A stretch of 64,000 bases of DNA. It comes from Misgurnus anguillicaudatus (lineage: Eukaryota > Chordata > Actinopteri > Cypriniformes > Cobitidae). The position numbers and the translations under genes are program-made. The notes under the pieces are model-generated. The model was given only the letters and a program-made list of their open reading frames with translations, had not been told where the DNA came from and searched no databases. The stretch spans positions 22,267,501 through 22,331,500 of the forward strand of contig NC_073361.2 in the NCBI RefSeq assembly GCF_027580225.2, written 5' to 3'. Below, in pieces: positions 36,558 through 49,387 of the stretch; the stretch's first letter is position 1; each line of letters starts with the position of its first letter.

Positions 36558-37279
36558 TGTGACCCTGGACCAAGTCGCACAGGTATATTTATAGAAATAG
36601 CCAACAATTCATTGTATGGGTCAAAATGATAGATTTTTCTTAAATGCAAAATATCATTAAGGTATCAAAGGGGACATTTCACAAGACTTTTTTAAGATGT
36701 AAAATAAATCTTTGGTGTCCCCAGAGTACATATGTGAAGTTCTAGCTCAAAATACCATAAAGATAATTTATTATAACAATGTTAAAATTGCCACTTTTTA
36801 GGTGTCAGCAAAAATGTGTCGTTTCGTGTCTATAAAAATGCAAATCTGCACTAAATGGCAGTACCATGGTTGTATATTGCAGATTAAGGTTCAGTATTAT
36901 CCCCTTCTGAAGTTCTGACATCACAAGGGGAGCCAAATTTCAATGACCTATTTTTTTTTAGAGCTTGCAAAAAATGGTTTACCAAAACAAAAAGTTACTT
37001 TCATGGAGATATTTGTAAATTTCCTACCATAATTATATAAAGACTTTATTTTGGTGAGTAAATGCAGTTGCCAAGGACTTAATTTAAAAGCAAATTTCAT
37101 AATATTTAGATTTTTTTGACCCTCAGACTCAAGATTTTCAAAGTTGCATATCGAGACAATATTGTCCCATCCTAACAAACCATACATCAATGAAAAACGT
37201 AATTTTTCAACTTTCAGATTACGTATAAATCTCAATTTTAAACAACTGACTCATATGACTAAACCAGTCCAGGGTCACA
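36558..37279. mobile_element. GTGACCCTGGACC-type MITE with nested AAAGGGGACAT element
   Basis: TIRs are TGTGACCCTGGACC and GTCCAGGGTCACA. The segment 36666-37005 is a truncated reverse copy (copy d) of the 9335 family. The right half (GCAGTTGCCAAGGACTT, CCTAACAAACCATACATCAATG) is uninterrupted where the relative at 11960-13487 carries the 1183-bp palindrome. Confidence 0.75.
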
Positions 37280-38017
37280 AATAAATATGTAAAGCTTGGA
37301 TATTTATTTTATAAAATAAACTGTGACAAACAGTTTGACACAAGCAGATTTTATTTTAATTTGAGTTTAATCAGCAGATTATATATCTTGTGACATATAC
37401 CTAGTTTCAACAAAATAGTCTGCATTTTATTAAATAAAACAACGGACTGTGTACAGCACTAAATGTATGGAACTTTTTAAACAAAATATTTTTCTACATA
37501 ACAGGTGGTAAGCTGGATAAACGACAGGACTTTCAATGAAAATTATTCCTGCAAAAAATGCCACATCCATTGTGACTGCTTAAAGTAAACATGAATCAAA
37601 TGATATTCCTATGAAGCAGATTTATTACAAATCAGTACTGCCGTCACAAACAAAGTTTGTAATATTAAGTCCATAATATTAAGATGTTCCATTGATGACA
37701 TTCAGGTGAAAGGGACAAAACGCTGTGTCTACAAACTTGAGCATAATCTTATATTATGCTCACCCAATCATACATCCTAAAGTATTCTTTTTATTAGGAA
37801 AAGAATAGCTTAGTGGTTCAACAAAAACATTAAAAACACTGTGCAAGTGACTTCGGAAAAGTTTTCTTAACCAAAGGCAGACCACCTGCAAGTGCAAAGA
37901 AACTTTGGTTTAAAACAAAGTGACAATACGGAGCAAATACTGGAATAAATTTCTATGGTTGGAAATGCATTAAAAGTCACTATTAGCCTTTAAAGACATG
38001 TAAAATTAAAAACACAC
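37280..38017 (-). other. Probable bclaf3 3' UTR and convergent spacer
   Basis: Non-repetitive AT-rich sequence downstream of the bclaf3 stop. Reverse-strand AATAAA occurs at 37790-37795 and again nearer 37300-37350, so the 3' UTR could be about 230 or about 700 bases. The lipase gene ends 2.2 kb away on the other strand, so the pair is tail to tail. Confidence 0.4.
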
Positions 38018-41000
38018 CTAAGTCCTCCGTCCACGTGCTCTGTTGTTACGATTGAAATTGCCCCTCTGATTGAAGTTCTGTCTTTTGGCTGCTGGTGCTC
38101 TTTGCCGAGGAACATTCTGGAAAAACAGAAAGAGTTGCAAATGTCATGAAAAGTTAACTTTTGTTAAAAATAGATAGTGCTCCATAAAATAAAAAAACTC
38201 ACCCACTGCCTGGGGTTATCAGATGGCTGTTCGGACCATTCGAAGTCTCCATCTATCTGGTCAAGATTCTCGCTCACATAGTCACGCTCATATCCTTGAC
38301 TTTAGAAAGTAAAATATATGATTTAAAAATGCAATGCTTGTATTATTGTGAAAACGAATAATGCAGCTACATACAAACAATTTATTCATAGTTCGAAAAT
38401 AGTTTAAAAGCTGTGTGGACGAAACAAGCAGGTCTCTCAGGACATCGCTAACAGGCACACATTCATTTCATACCTCTCAGGAGCCATTTGAGTAAAACTG
38501 CTCCCAGCGATTGTGATCTTTACGCCCTCAAGTCGCTCTTGTCTTCTTCGCTCCAGGTCATATCTGAGATCACTAGGGTCAGGGACAAGCTGTCGTTTTT
38601 GAGGCTGTAAGATAAGAGTCCAAATTTGAATTAACAATAAAAACAAATGTATGTTTTATAGTATTTTTGTTGTCTAGTGATAAAGATGAACTTACCGGCT
38701 CTGCGCCTATCTTACAGAGGATCTGTGTTGCTGATGAAGGCATTGCCTGTGGCCTATAATAACAGAAAAAACATTAAATATAAATAGATTAAATAAACCA
38801 AATTTAAAAAACAGTGCATGCTAAGTGTTGTTAAAGTAAAAAAAAAGATTAGAAAACCATACCCATCCCTAATCTAAAGCATTTTAGACACAAAATGACA
38901 CAAAACATTCCACAGTTTAATATTTAGGTTTACAAATAATAATATTGATGCTTGTCGTAGCATGTGTACCTATTTCTGGTTGTTTCAAAACTTTCAGTTT
39001 CTTCTTCCTCCTCATCTTCATTAAACTCATCCAGAAGTGAATAAAACTGTTCATCTGCAAACCGCTCATTAAGTGTGATCCCTTGTCCCTTAAAGTAATT
39101 TTCTGCAAAGCAAAAAAATTATATTCATTAAGTTTTTTTAAGGATACAAAATATGCAAAGCAAAATCAATTAGTTCCTCACCTTTGACCTGATGCACAAG
39201 TGTGATGATCTCTTGTGCAAATGTCCCAGAATGCACTGCTGATTCCTTAAAGGTCCCCGAATGCTCCAGCATAGGCAGAAAGTCGAGACGTTGTCGACCG
39301 ACATTGACCAAGTCCAGTGATAACTGCCTATCTGAAGAATATCCTAAATAGCTGAAAAGGAGGTAATATGATATAAAGAACCACTACAGCTTTAAAATTC
39401 CCTTTTATAAGTCAAATTCATAAGTTTACTGAATGTTTTAAAAAACTGTTTGTTTACTTCCCCTGACGAATAAAATTAGGTACAAAGTTTGATGTACAAG
39501 ATCAAAAATTTAGTATTAACAACCATACACACGGTTATAACAAACCACACTGTTTGTTATTGAAGTCATAGTTCATCCAGCGCACTTACAAAAACCAAAA
39601 GACTTCTACCAAGAGAAAGAGAGATTAAAGGTGTTACGCTTTATGCGACAAACAACCCTATCAACTGTAAACTGTACCTGAAGCTCACTTGGTAGCGCAT
39701 TGTGTTAGCAGCACGAAGGTTGTGGGTTTAAGTCCAAGGGAACACACATACTGATAAAACGTAGTTTGAATGAACTGTAATTTGTTTTGGGGGGGAAGCG
39801 TCTGCCAAACCCATAAAAGTAAATGTAGACTAGTGAAATCTTATTATGAAGATACTTGGTCTTTTTATTTTTTAATCATTCAGATATTTATACTTAAATT
39901 GATATAATAAATTTGAGTGGCCACGGAACCCCCCCACCCCATCTCACCTTTCTCTGCTATTATAATACGATGTCATATAAATAAAACAACGTCAGGTCAA
40001 AGTTCATGCCTCTCCTCTCACTGTCATTCAGCGTTTCCATCCGTCAATGAGTGAAATCCTCTCTTGTTCCTGATTAGCATCAACACCGGTGAGCGGTTCC
40101 CACAAACGTTTCAACAAAATTCCAAGTATTTGCTGTGCAAAATCCTTACAGGTGAGTTTGAGAAATCTGTGAGACAAACTTGAGATGCTTTAAATCACTC
40201 ACAGCTCATTACAGTTCAATTGTTTTCCCAACGGTATGTCAAATTTTGGACTTGGTACCACAATTCGAGTCTTCAAGTTGTAGGCATCTTAACAGTCCAC
40301 TCCTCCTTGCTGAATTAAAGGGTGATATCCTATTCTTCACATTCATTTGGGATCCTGGATCTCTTCCTGGTATATTGCAAACCAGTGCTTTGCTGCCGTT
40401 TAAACCACTTACTCCTCTGTAGTTAACTGATGCAACAGCCAAGTCATACGTCTTCGTCCATTCTTTTGTAAACAATATGTTGAACTCCAGTCTTCATATT
40501 CAGAAATGTACAATTCACCCTGCAGTCTCATATCTTCCATCTTCTCCTTTGCTGTGCATGCTCTCATATCCTTCAAATATATTTAGCCATGTGTGCACGG
40601 TGTACTTTGAAGAGTTTTGCAACTCTGACCACAACATTCAGTGGGTATGTTCACAAAACAGCCATTTCTGACGGCACTTTCATCAAAAAACGTATGATGA
40701 AGATGACTTGAAGAATTCAGAGAATCTGAATGGAAATGTAAGCAGATGCTCCGAAGATCCCTGTTGATGAATTGTCTATCATTTGAGCAGATCATTTTGG
40801 TGTCTACGCAACTAAACAGATGTGATGTAAATTCTCTTCAGCAAACGTTTCTTCTGCCACACTGCTTCATCCTATAGTCCAGAATTTACTTAATGCATTT
40901 GACGACTGATGACTTCTGCTGTCTATTAGTGGATATCAATGAGAATCAACCTGTGCCCAAGTAGCATTCGCACATTTTTGTGAAGGATGACGTCACTTTC

Positions 41001-44000
41001 TGTTGCATTTTTGCTGGAATGCAGTCAAATTCAATGGACCTTCCAGAAGTGCGATGCCCACATCAAGGACCACAATCCAGCAACCCTACCAATGTTTTTG
41101 TTTCCATTTCCAAATAATCCCATCTTTTAATTCTTTGTGACTATCAGTCTCATCTTCATACTTGAAATCAAGCACAAACGTTTGACCAAATCAGCCAGTA
41201 TGAAGAATGCGAACGTGGCTGATATAAAGATCTGCTCGACTTCAATCAGAGCATCAAAACCATTTTAGTGATGTAAAAAGCATTCTTCGGCTTGTTGAAA
41301 TTTAGTTGATGACTTACCTTTAGTCAACACAGAGAGAAAACGAGAACTTAGACCCTGTGGGGTACTGGTATTTTGGTGGAGACATCGTCCTGAAGAGCAG
41401 AAAAGAGGATCCAACTTACTTTTTAAGCAAGCTCAAGAACTGAGCCTTTGTAAACAAGTCCTCCTCAAAACAAGTCCATGTGCCATGTCAGGTAAGTCAT
41501 ACATCCAACGATCCACTAATATGACGCCATTATTAGTAGGACATCGTGGTCAGTTCACCTTGCTTTCAATCTTGTTATTTAGACCGCATGCATGTGGATT
41601 TCCAAATGATGGATGAAACCAGAACCCAGTTCAAATCACATCATCTCCTGAAGTCCTTCTGTCCGAGGCATGTCTGACACAAAAATACAATCCCCATCTC
41701 CTGGAAAAAAGAACCCATTGTCTCTTGCTTCTTCACCAACTTTAATATTGAAGTCATCTGGGATATTTCCAGTTTTAGGTGTTCCTAATGCCATCATGTA
41801 ATCTTGTATGATCACTTGCAGTGTAATCTTTGAAGCAGTCCTTCTTCAGTTGGTTTACTAGTAATATATCATGAATGTCAGAGCCTTGAAGTCATCCACG
41901 TTTCTCATGTTTTAGAGCTTGTCTTGTGGCTATTGACTTGTCGGTCCACTCACAGAGTAATATTTATACTTCATGGTGAGATTGTACAGATGAATGATAC
42001 AGAATGGTCAGACATTGCTCATTCCATTACTTCTTTCATGCTTTGGACTGCATGGTTGACTTGATCAAATATGAATCCACAAGGTATGAACTCCAGATGG
42101 TATATCCAAGTATCTTTAAAACACTGTGAATCCTTCTTTTGAAGCTCTTTCGATGGTAGTATGTGATATAGGATATCCCTTGACCAAGATGATGATACAA
42201 TCATTCATGAAGATGTCCTTGTAGTAAACTCATCCTGGTATGATCTTCAACACCCATGTGCATTAAAAAGCATATACAACTTTAGTGCACCTCCATGGCC
42301 ATTGGCCTTTATTAGGATTTCTGGATGCATTGCCAGTCTTCTTGATGTTCGTTGTGTCTTCAGGGTGTAGAGACAGTGGACAGAAAGAGGCATGAACTTA
42401 TAACCCTAGGCAAAAGTCGCATTGCAATAATACTATACCTGCTATTCCTGACGGGTCGACTCATGTCCACTTTGATCTTGAGGGTCTCCTGTTCGCCAAA
42501 ATCCATTTTAGACACAGGTCCAGCCTTAGTGTTTGGATTCCTTTGATACTGACTCCTTTGATTTCTTTGAGGAACAACTTCCTCTTCTTCCCTCACTCTT
42601 CCATTATCTTCTCGAAATCCCTCATGTTCCCATTCGTAACTCCTTTCTCTGCGACCTCGGTCTGTTCGCAAATCAATATCATTTATATCGACCGCCTCCC
42701 TTTCCCGTCGTGCATCCAAATCTCTCGAATGTGACTCCACTCTTGAACGATCCATGTGTCTTGATCTGTCTCTCACCTGATTTTCTCCTCCATAAGAGTA
42801 GTGCTTTCTTGGTTCTTCTCGGAAGTTACTGTTTGGTGCCGTGTTTACTCTGTCATTTCGATTTTGAAATGTATGTGCATGATGACCTTGATCTCTCCTA
42901 TCTCGTTGAGGTTCCCGGTTCCGCTGGGCCTCACCGCTCCTAGGTGGATCTCTGCTCCTTGGTGGATCTCTGTTCCTTGGTGGATCCCTGCTCCTCGGAC
43001 GGCCACTCATTCTTGGAGGATCTCGTTCTCTTGGCGGATGTTTTGAAATTCCATGATCATGCTCCACAATAACAGGTGCAAGACGTGGGCTGAAGCCCCT
43101 TTGATCTTCACCATATTCATTCTGCTGACCCACGTGCGCAAATCTCTCAGAAGATAGGCGATGCTCCCTAAAATCTGACTTTGATGACCTGTTTCAAGAA
43201 AGCAAGTAACATTTGTCCACGATTAGAATTAAATGACAATAAAATCTAGTAACTATCTAGCCAAATTTCCCAGAATACTACAATTAGCAGGAAGTTGAGA
43301 AATACGATATATTTCATGAGACAACAAACAAACTAATTGTAAACACAAAGTTACAGAGACTAAATTTCCAAAAATAAATTACTGACATGCTAAAGGTTAA
43401 CAATGTAACTAAACAAGCTAATTTAAAAAAAGTGGTAAGAAAATTTGTATCCATCACAGAAAGTGATGGAGAAAGTGATGGAATCTTCTCTTCTCTTCTT
43501 CATTCCCTCCATTCCACATCAGGTTTACGTAGCCTGTATGATATTCTTGTACCTCTCTGAAAATGAGCCTCTTTCGTGATACTGATTTCCACGTTCTTCA
43601 TTATGAAATTCGTATTCCGTCCTGTCGTATCCTCTTGCTTCTGAATGTCTTGTGTAAGACCGGTCTCCTGCTTCTCTTTGGTTCTGCTGTAAAATCTGCT
43701 CATGCCTGCCCTGGTCATCACTCCTGTTCCAGCCTGGTGATCCTGATGTCCTGTAATGCTTCTCCATATCAAAACGAGGATGATCCGGGGAAGATAGCCT
43801 TTCCCTGGGCAGCCTCCTTGGAGAACCGGGTGGCCTTTCTTCATCACCCTGCATGTGAAATGTGGACATAGGCAAAGGCTCTCTTTTTTGCGCATGCTCT
43901 ATGGCATCAATAAATTTGGCCCAGTGATCAACAGAGTGCTGTTCTCCCTGATTTGAATCATTGTTCCACTGTGCGCTACTTTCAGCTTTGTTGACATTTA

Positions 44001-44230
44001 CATTGTTTCTCCATGCATCAGATGGTACTATTGAATGTATCTGGTTATCAAAGAATGGAACTGCTCTTCTACCCTGAAGCGTTGGTATTCTGTTGATATT
44101 CAAGAGAGTTAAGAAGCTGTTAATAACTATGCCAGCAAATAACCATTTAGTTATGTTTTTAAGTAATGCAACGGCTGGTTAAGATCAAATACCTTGAATA
44201 TAATGGAGATCTCGATCGCGGACGTGACAT
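38018..44230 (-). CDS. bclaf3: BCLAF1/THRAP3 family member 3 homologue
   Basis: Nine coding exons on the minus strand: 44193-44230, 43553-44089, 42439-43188, 39182-39351, 38970-39102, 38696-38753, 38474-38604, 38203-38299 and 38018-38116. Total 2013 nt, 670 residues. The start MSRPRSRSPLYSR is an SR-like N-terminus. Two large exons encode low-complexity Arg/Asp/Pro/Glu sequence including a repeated RDPPR block. The C-terminal half matches human BCLAF3 (CXorf23): LKIKVDMSRPV, QLSLDLVNVGR, FAQEIITLVHQVKENYF, GITLNERFAD and DPSDLRYDLERRRQERLEG. The end is RGNFNRNNRARGRRT. The family is nuclear and linked to pre-mRNA processing and transcription; BCLAF3 itself is little studied. Neighbouring map7d2 reproduces the human Xp22 order. 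A non-coding exon near 45.2-45.4 kb probably precedes the coding part. Confidence 0.9.
39352..42438 (-). other. bclaf3 intron 3 (after the third coding exon), unusual composition
   Basis: A 3.1-kb intron between coding exons 3 and 4. A tRNA-derived SINE copy sits at about 39675-39830. About 40000-42360 is less AT-rich than the surrounding introns and has none of the TIR families seen elsewhere in the window. Only short frames exist (for example 40239-40475 and 42019-42204 on the minus strand), without a recognisable domain. It could hold skipped exons of bclaf3, an old processed transcript or part of an LTR element. Confidence 0.4.
39675..39830 (+). repeat. tRNA-derived SINE copy
   Basis: Head CTCACTTGGTAGCGCATTG and B-box-like GGGTTTAAGTCC, then GGAACACACATACTGATAAA and a tail GCGTCTGCCAAACCCATAAA. 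Same family as 5798-6252. Confidence 0.65.
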
Positions 44231-44236
44231 TGTTCC
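44193..44236 (-). other. bclaf3: bclaf3 exon carrying the start codon
   Basis: The reverse strand shows a pyrimidine tract and an AG acceptor (cttttttttaag), then GGAACAATG. The start codon sits only seven bases into the exon, so most of the 5' UTR must come from an upstream exon. The donor is CAAG|GTATTTG. Confidence 0.65.
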
Positions 44237-44249
44237 CTTAAAAAAAAGA

Positions 44250-45207
44250 AACTGTTAGCAATAAGGCTAGACTTATAACACTGAGGTCCCCTTTACAAAA
44301 ATTTTGTTTTAGCATAGCAACCATGCTTTTTCCCTGTTGCTACCATCATGGCAACAAATGTAATGGTATTTCTTAAGAAAACTATGTATATTCAAAAACA
44401 CACATACACTTAAAATTACTTGCATAACTAAATATACTATTTTAATACATTTTCTTCTTAAATCTGTTACATTGCATGAATACCTACTATAAAATATTAA
44501 GGAAATGCTGTTGAAACCAATTCACAAAAAAAACAATTCTCTAGTATATAAACTAGTAAACTATGTATGTGAACAAGAAAAAATGCTCGATAGTGGTTTT
44601 GAAATTTAACATAGTACAACTTTATAGAGAGTTATGTTATTTAAATTAATGCTTCGACTCCGTCCTTGCATCTTTTCCTCGCATGCTGGGGGGTGGAGCT
44701 AAGACGCGAGAAAAGGAAACGAGGATGCACACTATAAAATATAGTATACTATAGTAATTTTACACAGTTTACTACTATAGTAAGTATACTACAGTACAGC
44801 ATAATTACTATATTATTGCATACTACAGTTTACTTTAGTCAATATTAAATGTATTTGCAATTTAGTATTTTCATGCAATATGACACGTGAAATCCATGAA
44901 ACGTTTCATTTTAAGGCTAAAGAAATTCATATTAGAAACAGGATAATCTCGAAATGTCACTGAATGCTCATACAAAAATGAAATTGGCCTTTACAACGTA
45001 AAACTCATTTACACATGTGCATAACGATTAATCCTCTCAGAGACTTTCGTTCACGAGGCCTGCGTAACAGAACCGCAAATGTGACATAACTTATCATTCT
45101 AAAACATGGAGTAAGCACATTTTAACGATTACATTGAAAACACAATTAATACAATAAAAGTAATGGTCGATAAAATCATGCTAAAAATAAGTATAATCTC
45201 GACATAC
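44250..45207 (-). other. bclaf3 first intron
   Basis: Intron between the putative 5' UTR exon and the start-codon exon. It contains TATAGTAT / ATACTATA-rich repeat modules around 44690-44850. No exon was recognised. Confidence 0.45.
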
Positions 45208-45446
45208 CCACGCAACAGCCTCCCCACACTGCCAGACAATGCGTCCACCAAAATACCAGTTTTTCTCAACAGAAAGCCCAAACTGTCGGTAAAATGATTT
45301 ACATCACAGATTGGGTGCCCGTCAGAATCAATGCGATGAATTAAATGATAATGAATGAAAGATAGTTTTATTATTTCACACGTCCAACTTGACCCAGCGA
45401 TCCACACACACGAGCGATCCGGAAGTAAATCACAAGGGGTTATCAT
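45208..45446 (-). other. Putative bclaf3 5' UTR exon with an upstream open frame
   Basis: On the reverse strand a good donor (TGCGTGG|GTATGTC) ends an exon at 45208. An open frame from ATG 45446 runs through this exon without a stop. After splicing to 44236 it would stay open past the bclaf3 start in another frame, so it would overlap the main frame. Whether the ATG is transcribed depends on the start site, which is unknown. Confidence 0.45.
45419..45426. promoter_or_regulatory. ETS-type site at the bclaf3 promoter
   Basis: CCGGAAGT is the ETS/GABP consensus often found near start sites of TATA-less housekeeping genes. It lies inside the putative 5' exon region, so transcription could begin just downstream of it and exclude the upstream ATG at 45446. 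Confidence 0.45.
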
Positions 45447-46132
45447 GAGTTAAAGCGGCAGCACCACTCAACTGTGAGCGTCACTGCCCCCTAAGGGCCT
45501 GTTTGAGAATGTCGGTTGTTTTTTACCCTGCAAACCATAGACATTATGCTGCAAACACTACTTAAACAATTTAAGAAGGTCATTTCCTCCAGTTGTGACA
45601 ATTCTGAAGAAACTGTAGTTTATTTTTTTTGTTATTGTCCATTTACTAAGATATTTTGGCAAGAAGTTTTTACGATTTATTAGGGAAGAAATTTATAATG
45701 AATGTGTGTTGTTTTGAAAGGATGTGGGATGTTTTGTAGATTATGATAAATCTAAGAGAAATCTGTTTTTATTATTAATTAAATATTGCTACTTGCAAAG
45801 TTCCACATTCATAAATTTAAATACTTGAATACAAAACCTATATGCTTCTTGTTTGTTTGAAAGAGTTTTAGAAATACCTTACTACTAACAGAATGTCTAA
45901 GAACAAAAATGCTTTAAAAACCATACCTGTATGTAATTCCTTTCCTTTTTTTGATGTCTTATAATTCCAATGAATGATAATTTATGAATAACACGTTTAA
46001 CGTATACACCCCCCCCCCCCCACGTTGTTCTATTTAGTATTTATTGTTTTGTTTTTGGTACTCTTGTTGTTTTTGGTATAATTTGTCTTTTTTCATCTGT
46101 ACATTGTTTTTTAAAATAATAAAAGATTGTCG

Positions 46133-46626
46133 GTTGTTTTGCGTCTGACATGGTTTTGGCTAAAAGGGATACAGCTACGGCCAAAATCTCGTGAAATATT
46201 GCCGCATGAGTGTTTTCATCATAATCATACCCCCAAACTTAACTCTACGGGGCGGTTTCCCGGACAGCGATTAGACTAGTCCTAGACTTAAACACATTTA
46301 AGAGCTCTCCAAACTGAAAACAGCTTGCACTTACATATCTTAAAATACATCAGGGCCCTTTGTTTTACCTCAAAATGCACACAGGTAATGTTTTTAGTAA
46401 GGCATGTTTGTTAAAACTAGTTATATTTCCTAATAAAACTAAGGCCTAGTCCTGGATTAAGCTAATCCTGGTCCGGGAAACTGCCCCTACATCCAATATG
46501 TCACGGGGTTTAGGCCCTAGCTAGCTAGAACTGCTGTTTTCCATCCTTCACAAACATACCTAACGCAACATCTCGCGAGATTTGGTCGTAGCTGTATCCC
46601 CTCTAGTCAGAACTGTCTAACATGGC
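46133..46626. mobile_element. Inverted-repeat element with a nested MITE
   Basis: Outer arms: GGGATACAGCTACGGCCAAA and TTTGGTCGTAGCTGTATCCC, with GACATGG / AACATGG edges. Inner element 46250-46487: GGCGGTTTCCCGGACAGCG and GTCCGGGAAACTGCC, with CTAGTCCTAGACTTAAA-type arms. Confidence 0.7.
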
Positions 46627-46910
46627 CTGAGGGTGGTGTTTAGCGTATTGTGCTTTGGAGCTCCTCAATTATAAATTGTAAATGTAATTAATGAACGTTG
46701 TGTATGTTAATAAAGAACCATATGTTGTGATAATACCAGTGGATAATACAAGCAATCAAATGGTAAACACTGAGAATGATTAAAGACAGCCATTCTTTTC
46801 TGTGTTTGATTTAGAGAAAGGTGATTTTTGAATGTATATAAGATTTTAGGGTACAAAACAAAAACAACAACAAAAAGCATAAGGTTCTTTACACTATGCC
46901 ATTTTAGAAA

Positions 46911-46977
<67 letters not shown>

Positions 46978-47470
46978 TTTATAGTGATCATATATAATTA
47001 TTTCTCAGTCTCTTTAATAGAATACATCCAAAAAAAATACAGGAAAGGTGTATATTAAAAACTGTATTAAAATGTGAACTGATATACATTATATATATAT
47101 ATATATATTATGTATGTATTATAGGCCTATGTATTATATAATATTCTGAACTTGTATGGAATTCTAAAACAAATGCATAATTTTTGTTATGTTTTTCTTT
47201 TTATATATCTGGACATATACTGCTACAATTTTAGTTTCGGTGTTAATACATTTTTTAATAAAAATTTTTTAAAATACAATTCTATGACTTCGCAGGCGAG
47301 TAAAATATCACTTATCACATTATAAACTTATATATGTTTCGTATTTTAAATTTTTTCATATTGTAGAAAACCTAAATGTAAAATATGTTAATGTTTAGTT
47401 AACTTCACACAAAACCAAAAAAAAAAAAAAATGAACACAAATGTTGTACCCCCTTCTCATAGAATGACTG
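46627..47470. other. Spacer, simple sequence only
   Basis: Very AT-rich. It contains poly(A) plus (TA)n at 46907-46972, a shorter (TA)n near 47090-47110 and an A-run near 47417. No gene was recognised. Confidence 0.5.
46907..46972. repeat. Poly(A)-(TA)n simple repeat
   Basis: An A-run of about 21 bases followed by about 22 TA units. It creates spurious Ile/Tyr repeat frames on both strands. Confidence 0.95.
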
Positions 47471-47474
47471 AAAC

Positions 47475-49387
47475 ACAGTTTATGATATATGTTTTATTGT
47501 TATGTCAACAGTTCAGGGTCCTGCAACTTCAAAGCAGCTGATTCACTGATTCATGCACCTACGGTTAAATGTTATTTTAAAGTGCTGAATTCCAGTACCA
47601 ACCCATCACCCTCTGTTCACAATTTAAAATGTGATAAACATCCCAAGTTTTGTGATCGATAAATTGGTCCTGAACCAACTTAGTGTATCAGGAGTTTCAC
47701 ACAACAGCATCATACTACATGCCATTGAGAATGCGAGCACTAAAGAACATCAGTACGGACATTGTAAACCAAATGAACTGAGCTCACATGCAATGCTCAC
47801 CAGCACCCTGAGTATACAAGATGGTAAAATAAGTCATTTTTTCTCCACAAGATAAGCAAATACGATTATGATTGGACATACTCGGCAAGTACAGATTTTT
47901 TTAGTCAATACAGTTGCAAAGTTGCTGAATTACTGTCTTTTGTGATGCTGTATTCGAATTTACGGTTGCTTTGTTTTCTGCATAGAGCGGTGTGCAGTGA
48001 TGTTAACTACTAAACAGTGAACTAAACAATACCCTGAAGAATAAAGCACTATACTATATAAACACAAATAAGTCCTGCAAATTTCCGTTTTACACAATAG
48101 ATTTCATAGTACAGACTTTTTTGTGACTTCTGATTGCTTTTGACTAATAATACAATAATGCCAGTATAACAGTGTTATGATAGCAATAATATCTCACTTT
48201 ACATCTGTACTAAATATTCATATCCACTTTCAGACTACAAAGCTTGAATTGCTAAGACGATGCGAGAAAGTCATAGACTTACACAATATACTGTTTGCAC
48301 ACCCCAGCCATACAATACAGCACAATTAGAAGACTCAGCTTGGTTTGCTGGTCATTTATGTAACCCAAAATAAAAAAAATTACACAATGGATCTGCTACA
48401 AGTGTCACAGCGCATCACTGACCAACGCTACAGGGGTGAAAGACAGGATTAAGAAGACCACTAAGACTGCGCTAATACAGTTGCCTTGTTTGGTGATACT
48501 ACACTTAAATCATGTGAAATGAATATCTACGAGGAGCAGGCAAAACTTTTTTACAGTATATGTAGGAAACCAAGTGTCCATCATCGACTATCGACACATT
48601 TTGACATTCAGTGTGTGCATGTTTTCCTGTTGAAACGATGTTGAGGAAGAGGAGCAAGCTTATGACGAAGCTCTACAGAGTTTGGACTGAGGCACACAGG
48701 GTTGGTTTCATCTTACAACGTCAATCCATCAGTTCAGTCCAGCCCCATTATCCAACAGTGTCTGAAATAGAAAAGACAATAATAACCAAATTTAATACAT
48801 TTATACTCAATTAAATCTGTTTTTATTTCCGAATACAATCCTTAATGAATCCGATCAGTGTTATTTGGCAAGGAGTGGAATTTGCTGGGTTTGTTTAAAC
48901 AATGTAGTCAATATTTGGTATATAAACTGATCATCATCAGGATGCCAAGAGACACATGAATGTAGATGTCATTGTATAAAAATAAGATGAAAAATGTTTT
49001 TCACATACATGTCAGCATCCTTATTGTGTTTAGACATTCTTTCAAAAATCTGATTTCATTAGGGCCGGATTAAAATAGCATAGCAAAAAATGTCACAAAA
49101 TTCCCCAATTACATTTTTATATAAGATTTGGTCATTTGGATTTGAGTGAGATACTTAAAAAATAAAATGTGCCCGTCTGTGAAATCTAGGCCAAGGTATC
49201 ATAATCTAATAATGCTATTATGCTCATCAAAGTTTGATTTCACATTAGCATTAAAGGTTATATTTTCCCAGAATGTTCTTTGCATTACGTATGATGAGTT
49301 AATCACTTTAGCTGGGTTTTCACAGGCACGTTCACAAAAGTGTTTAATAGTAATATATTTCTGTAGTTCACAATAATCACCTTATGT
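47475..49387 (-). other. Probable map7d2 3' UTR
   Basis: About 1.9 kb of repeat-free sequence directly after the map7d2 stop. The reverse strand has AATAAA at 47493-47498. The length and lack of transposons suggest a long 3' UTR, but transcript evidence is needed for the end point. Confidence 0.4.

Noticed and set aside
42533..42943. 136-codon plus-strand frame
   Set aside because: Antisense shadow of the large Arg/Asp/Pro-rich bclaf3 exon.
45129..45446. Small membrane protein of 105 residues with a hydrophobic C-terminus
   Set aside because: A strong splice donor at 45207 ends the exon before the hydrophobic part; the frame is better explained as an upstream frame in a 5' UTR.
46707..47058. 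Ile/Tyr-repeat proteins
   Set aside because: Translation of a poly(A)-(TA)n microsatellite.
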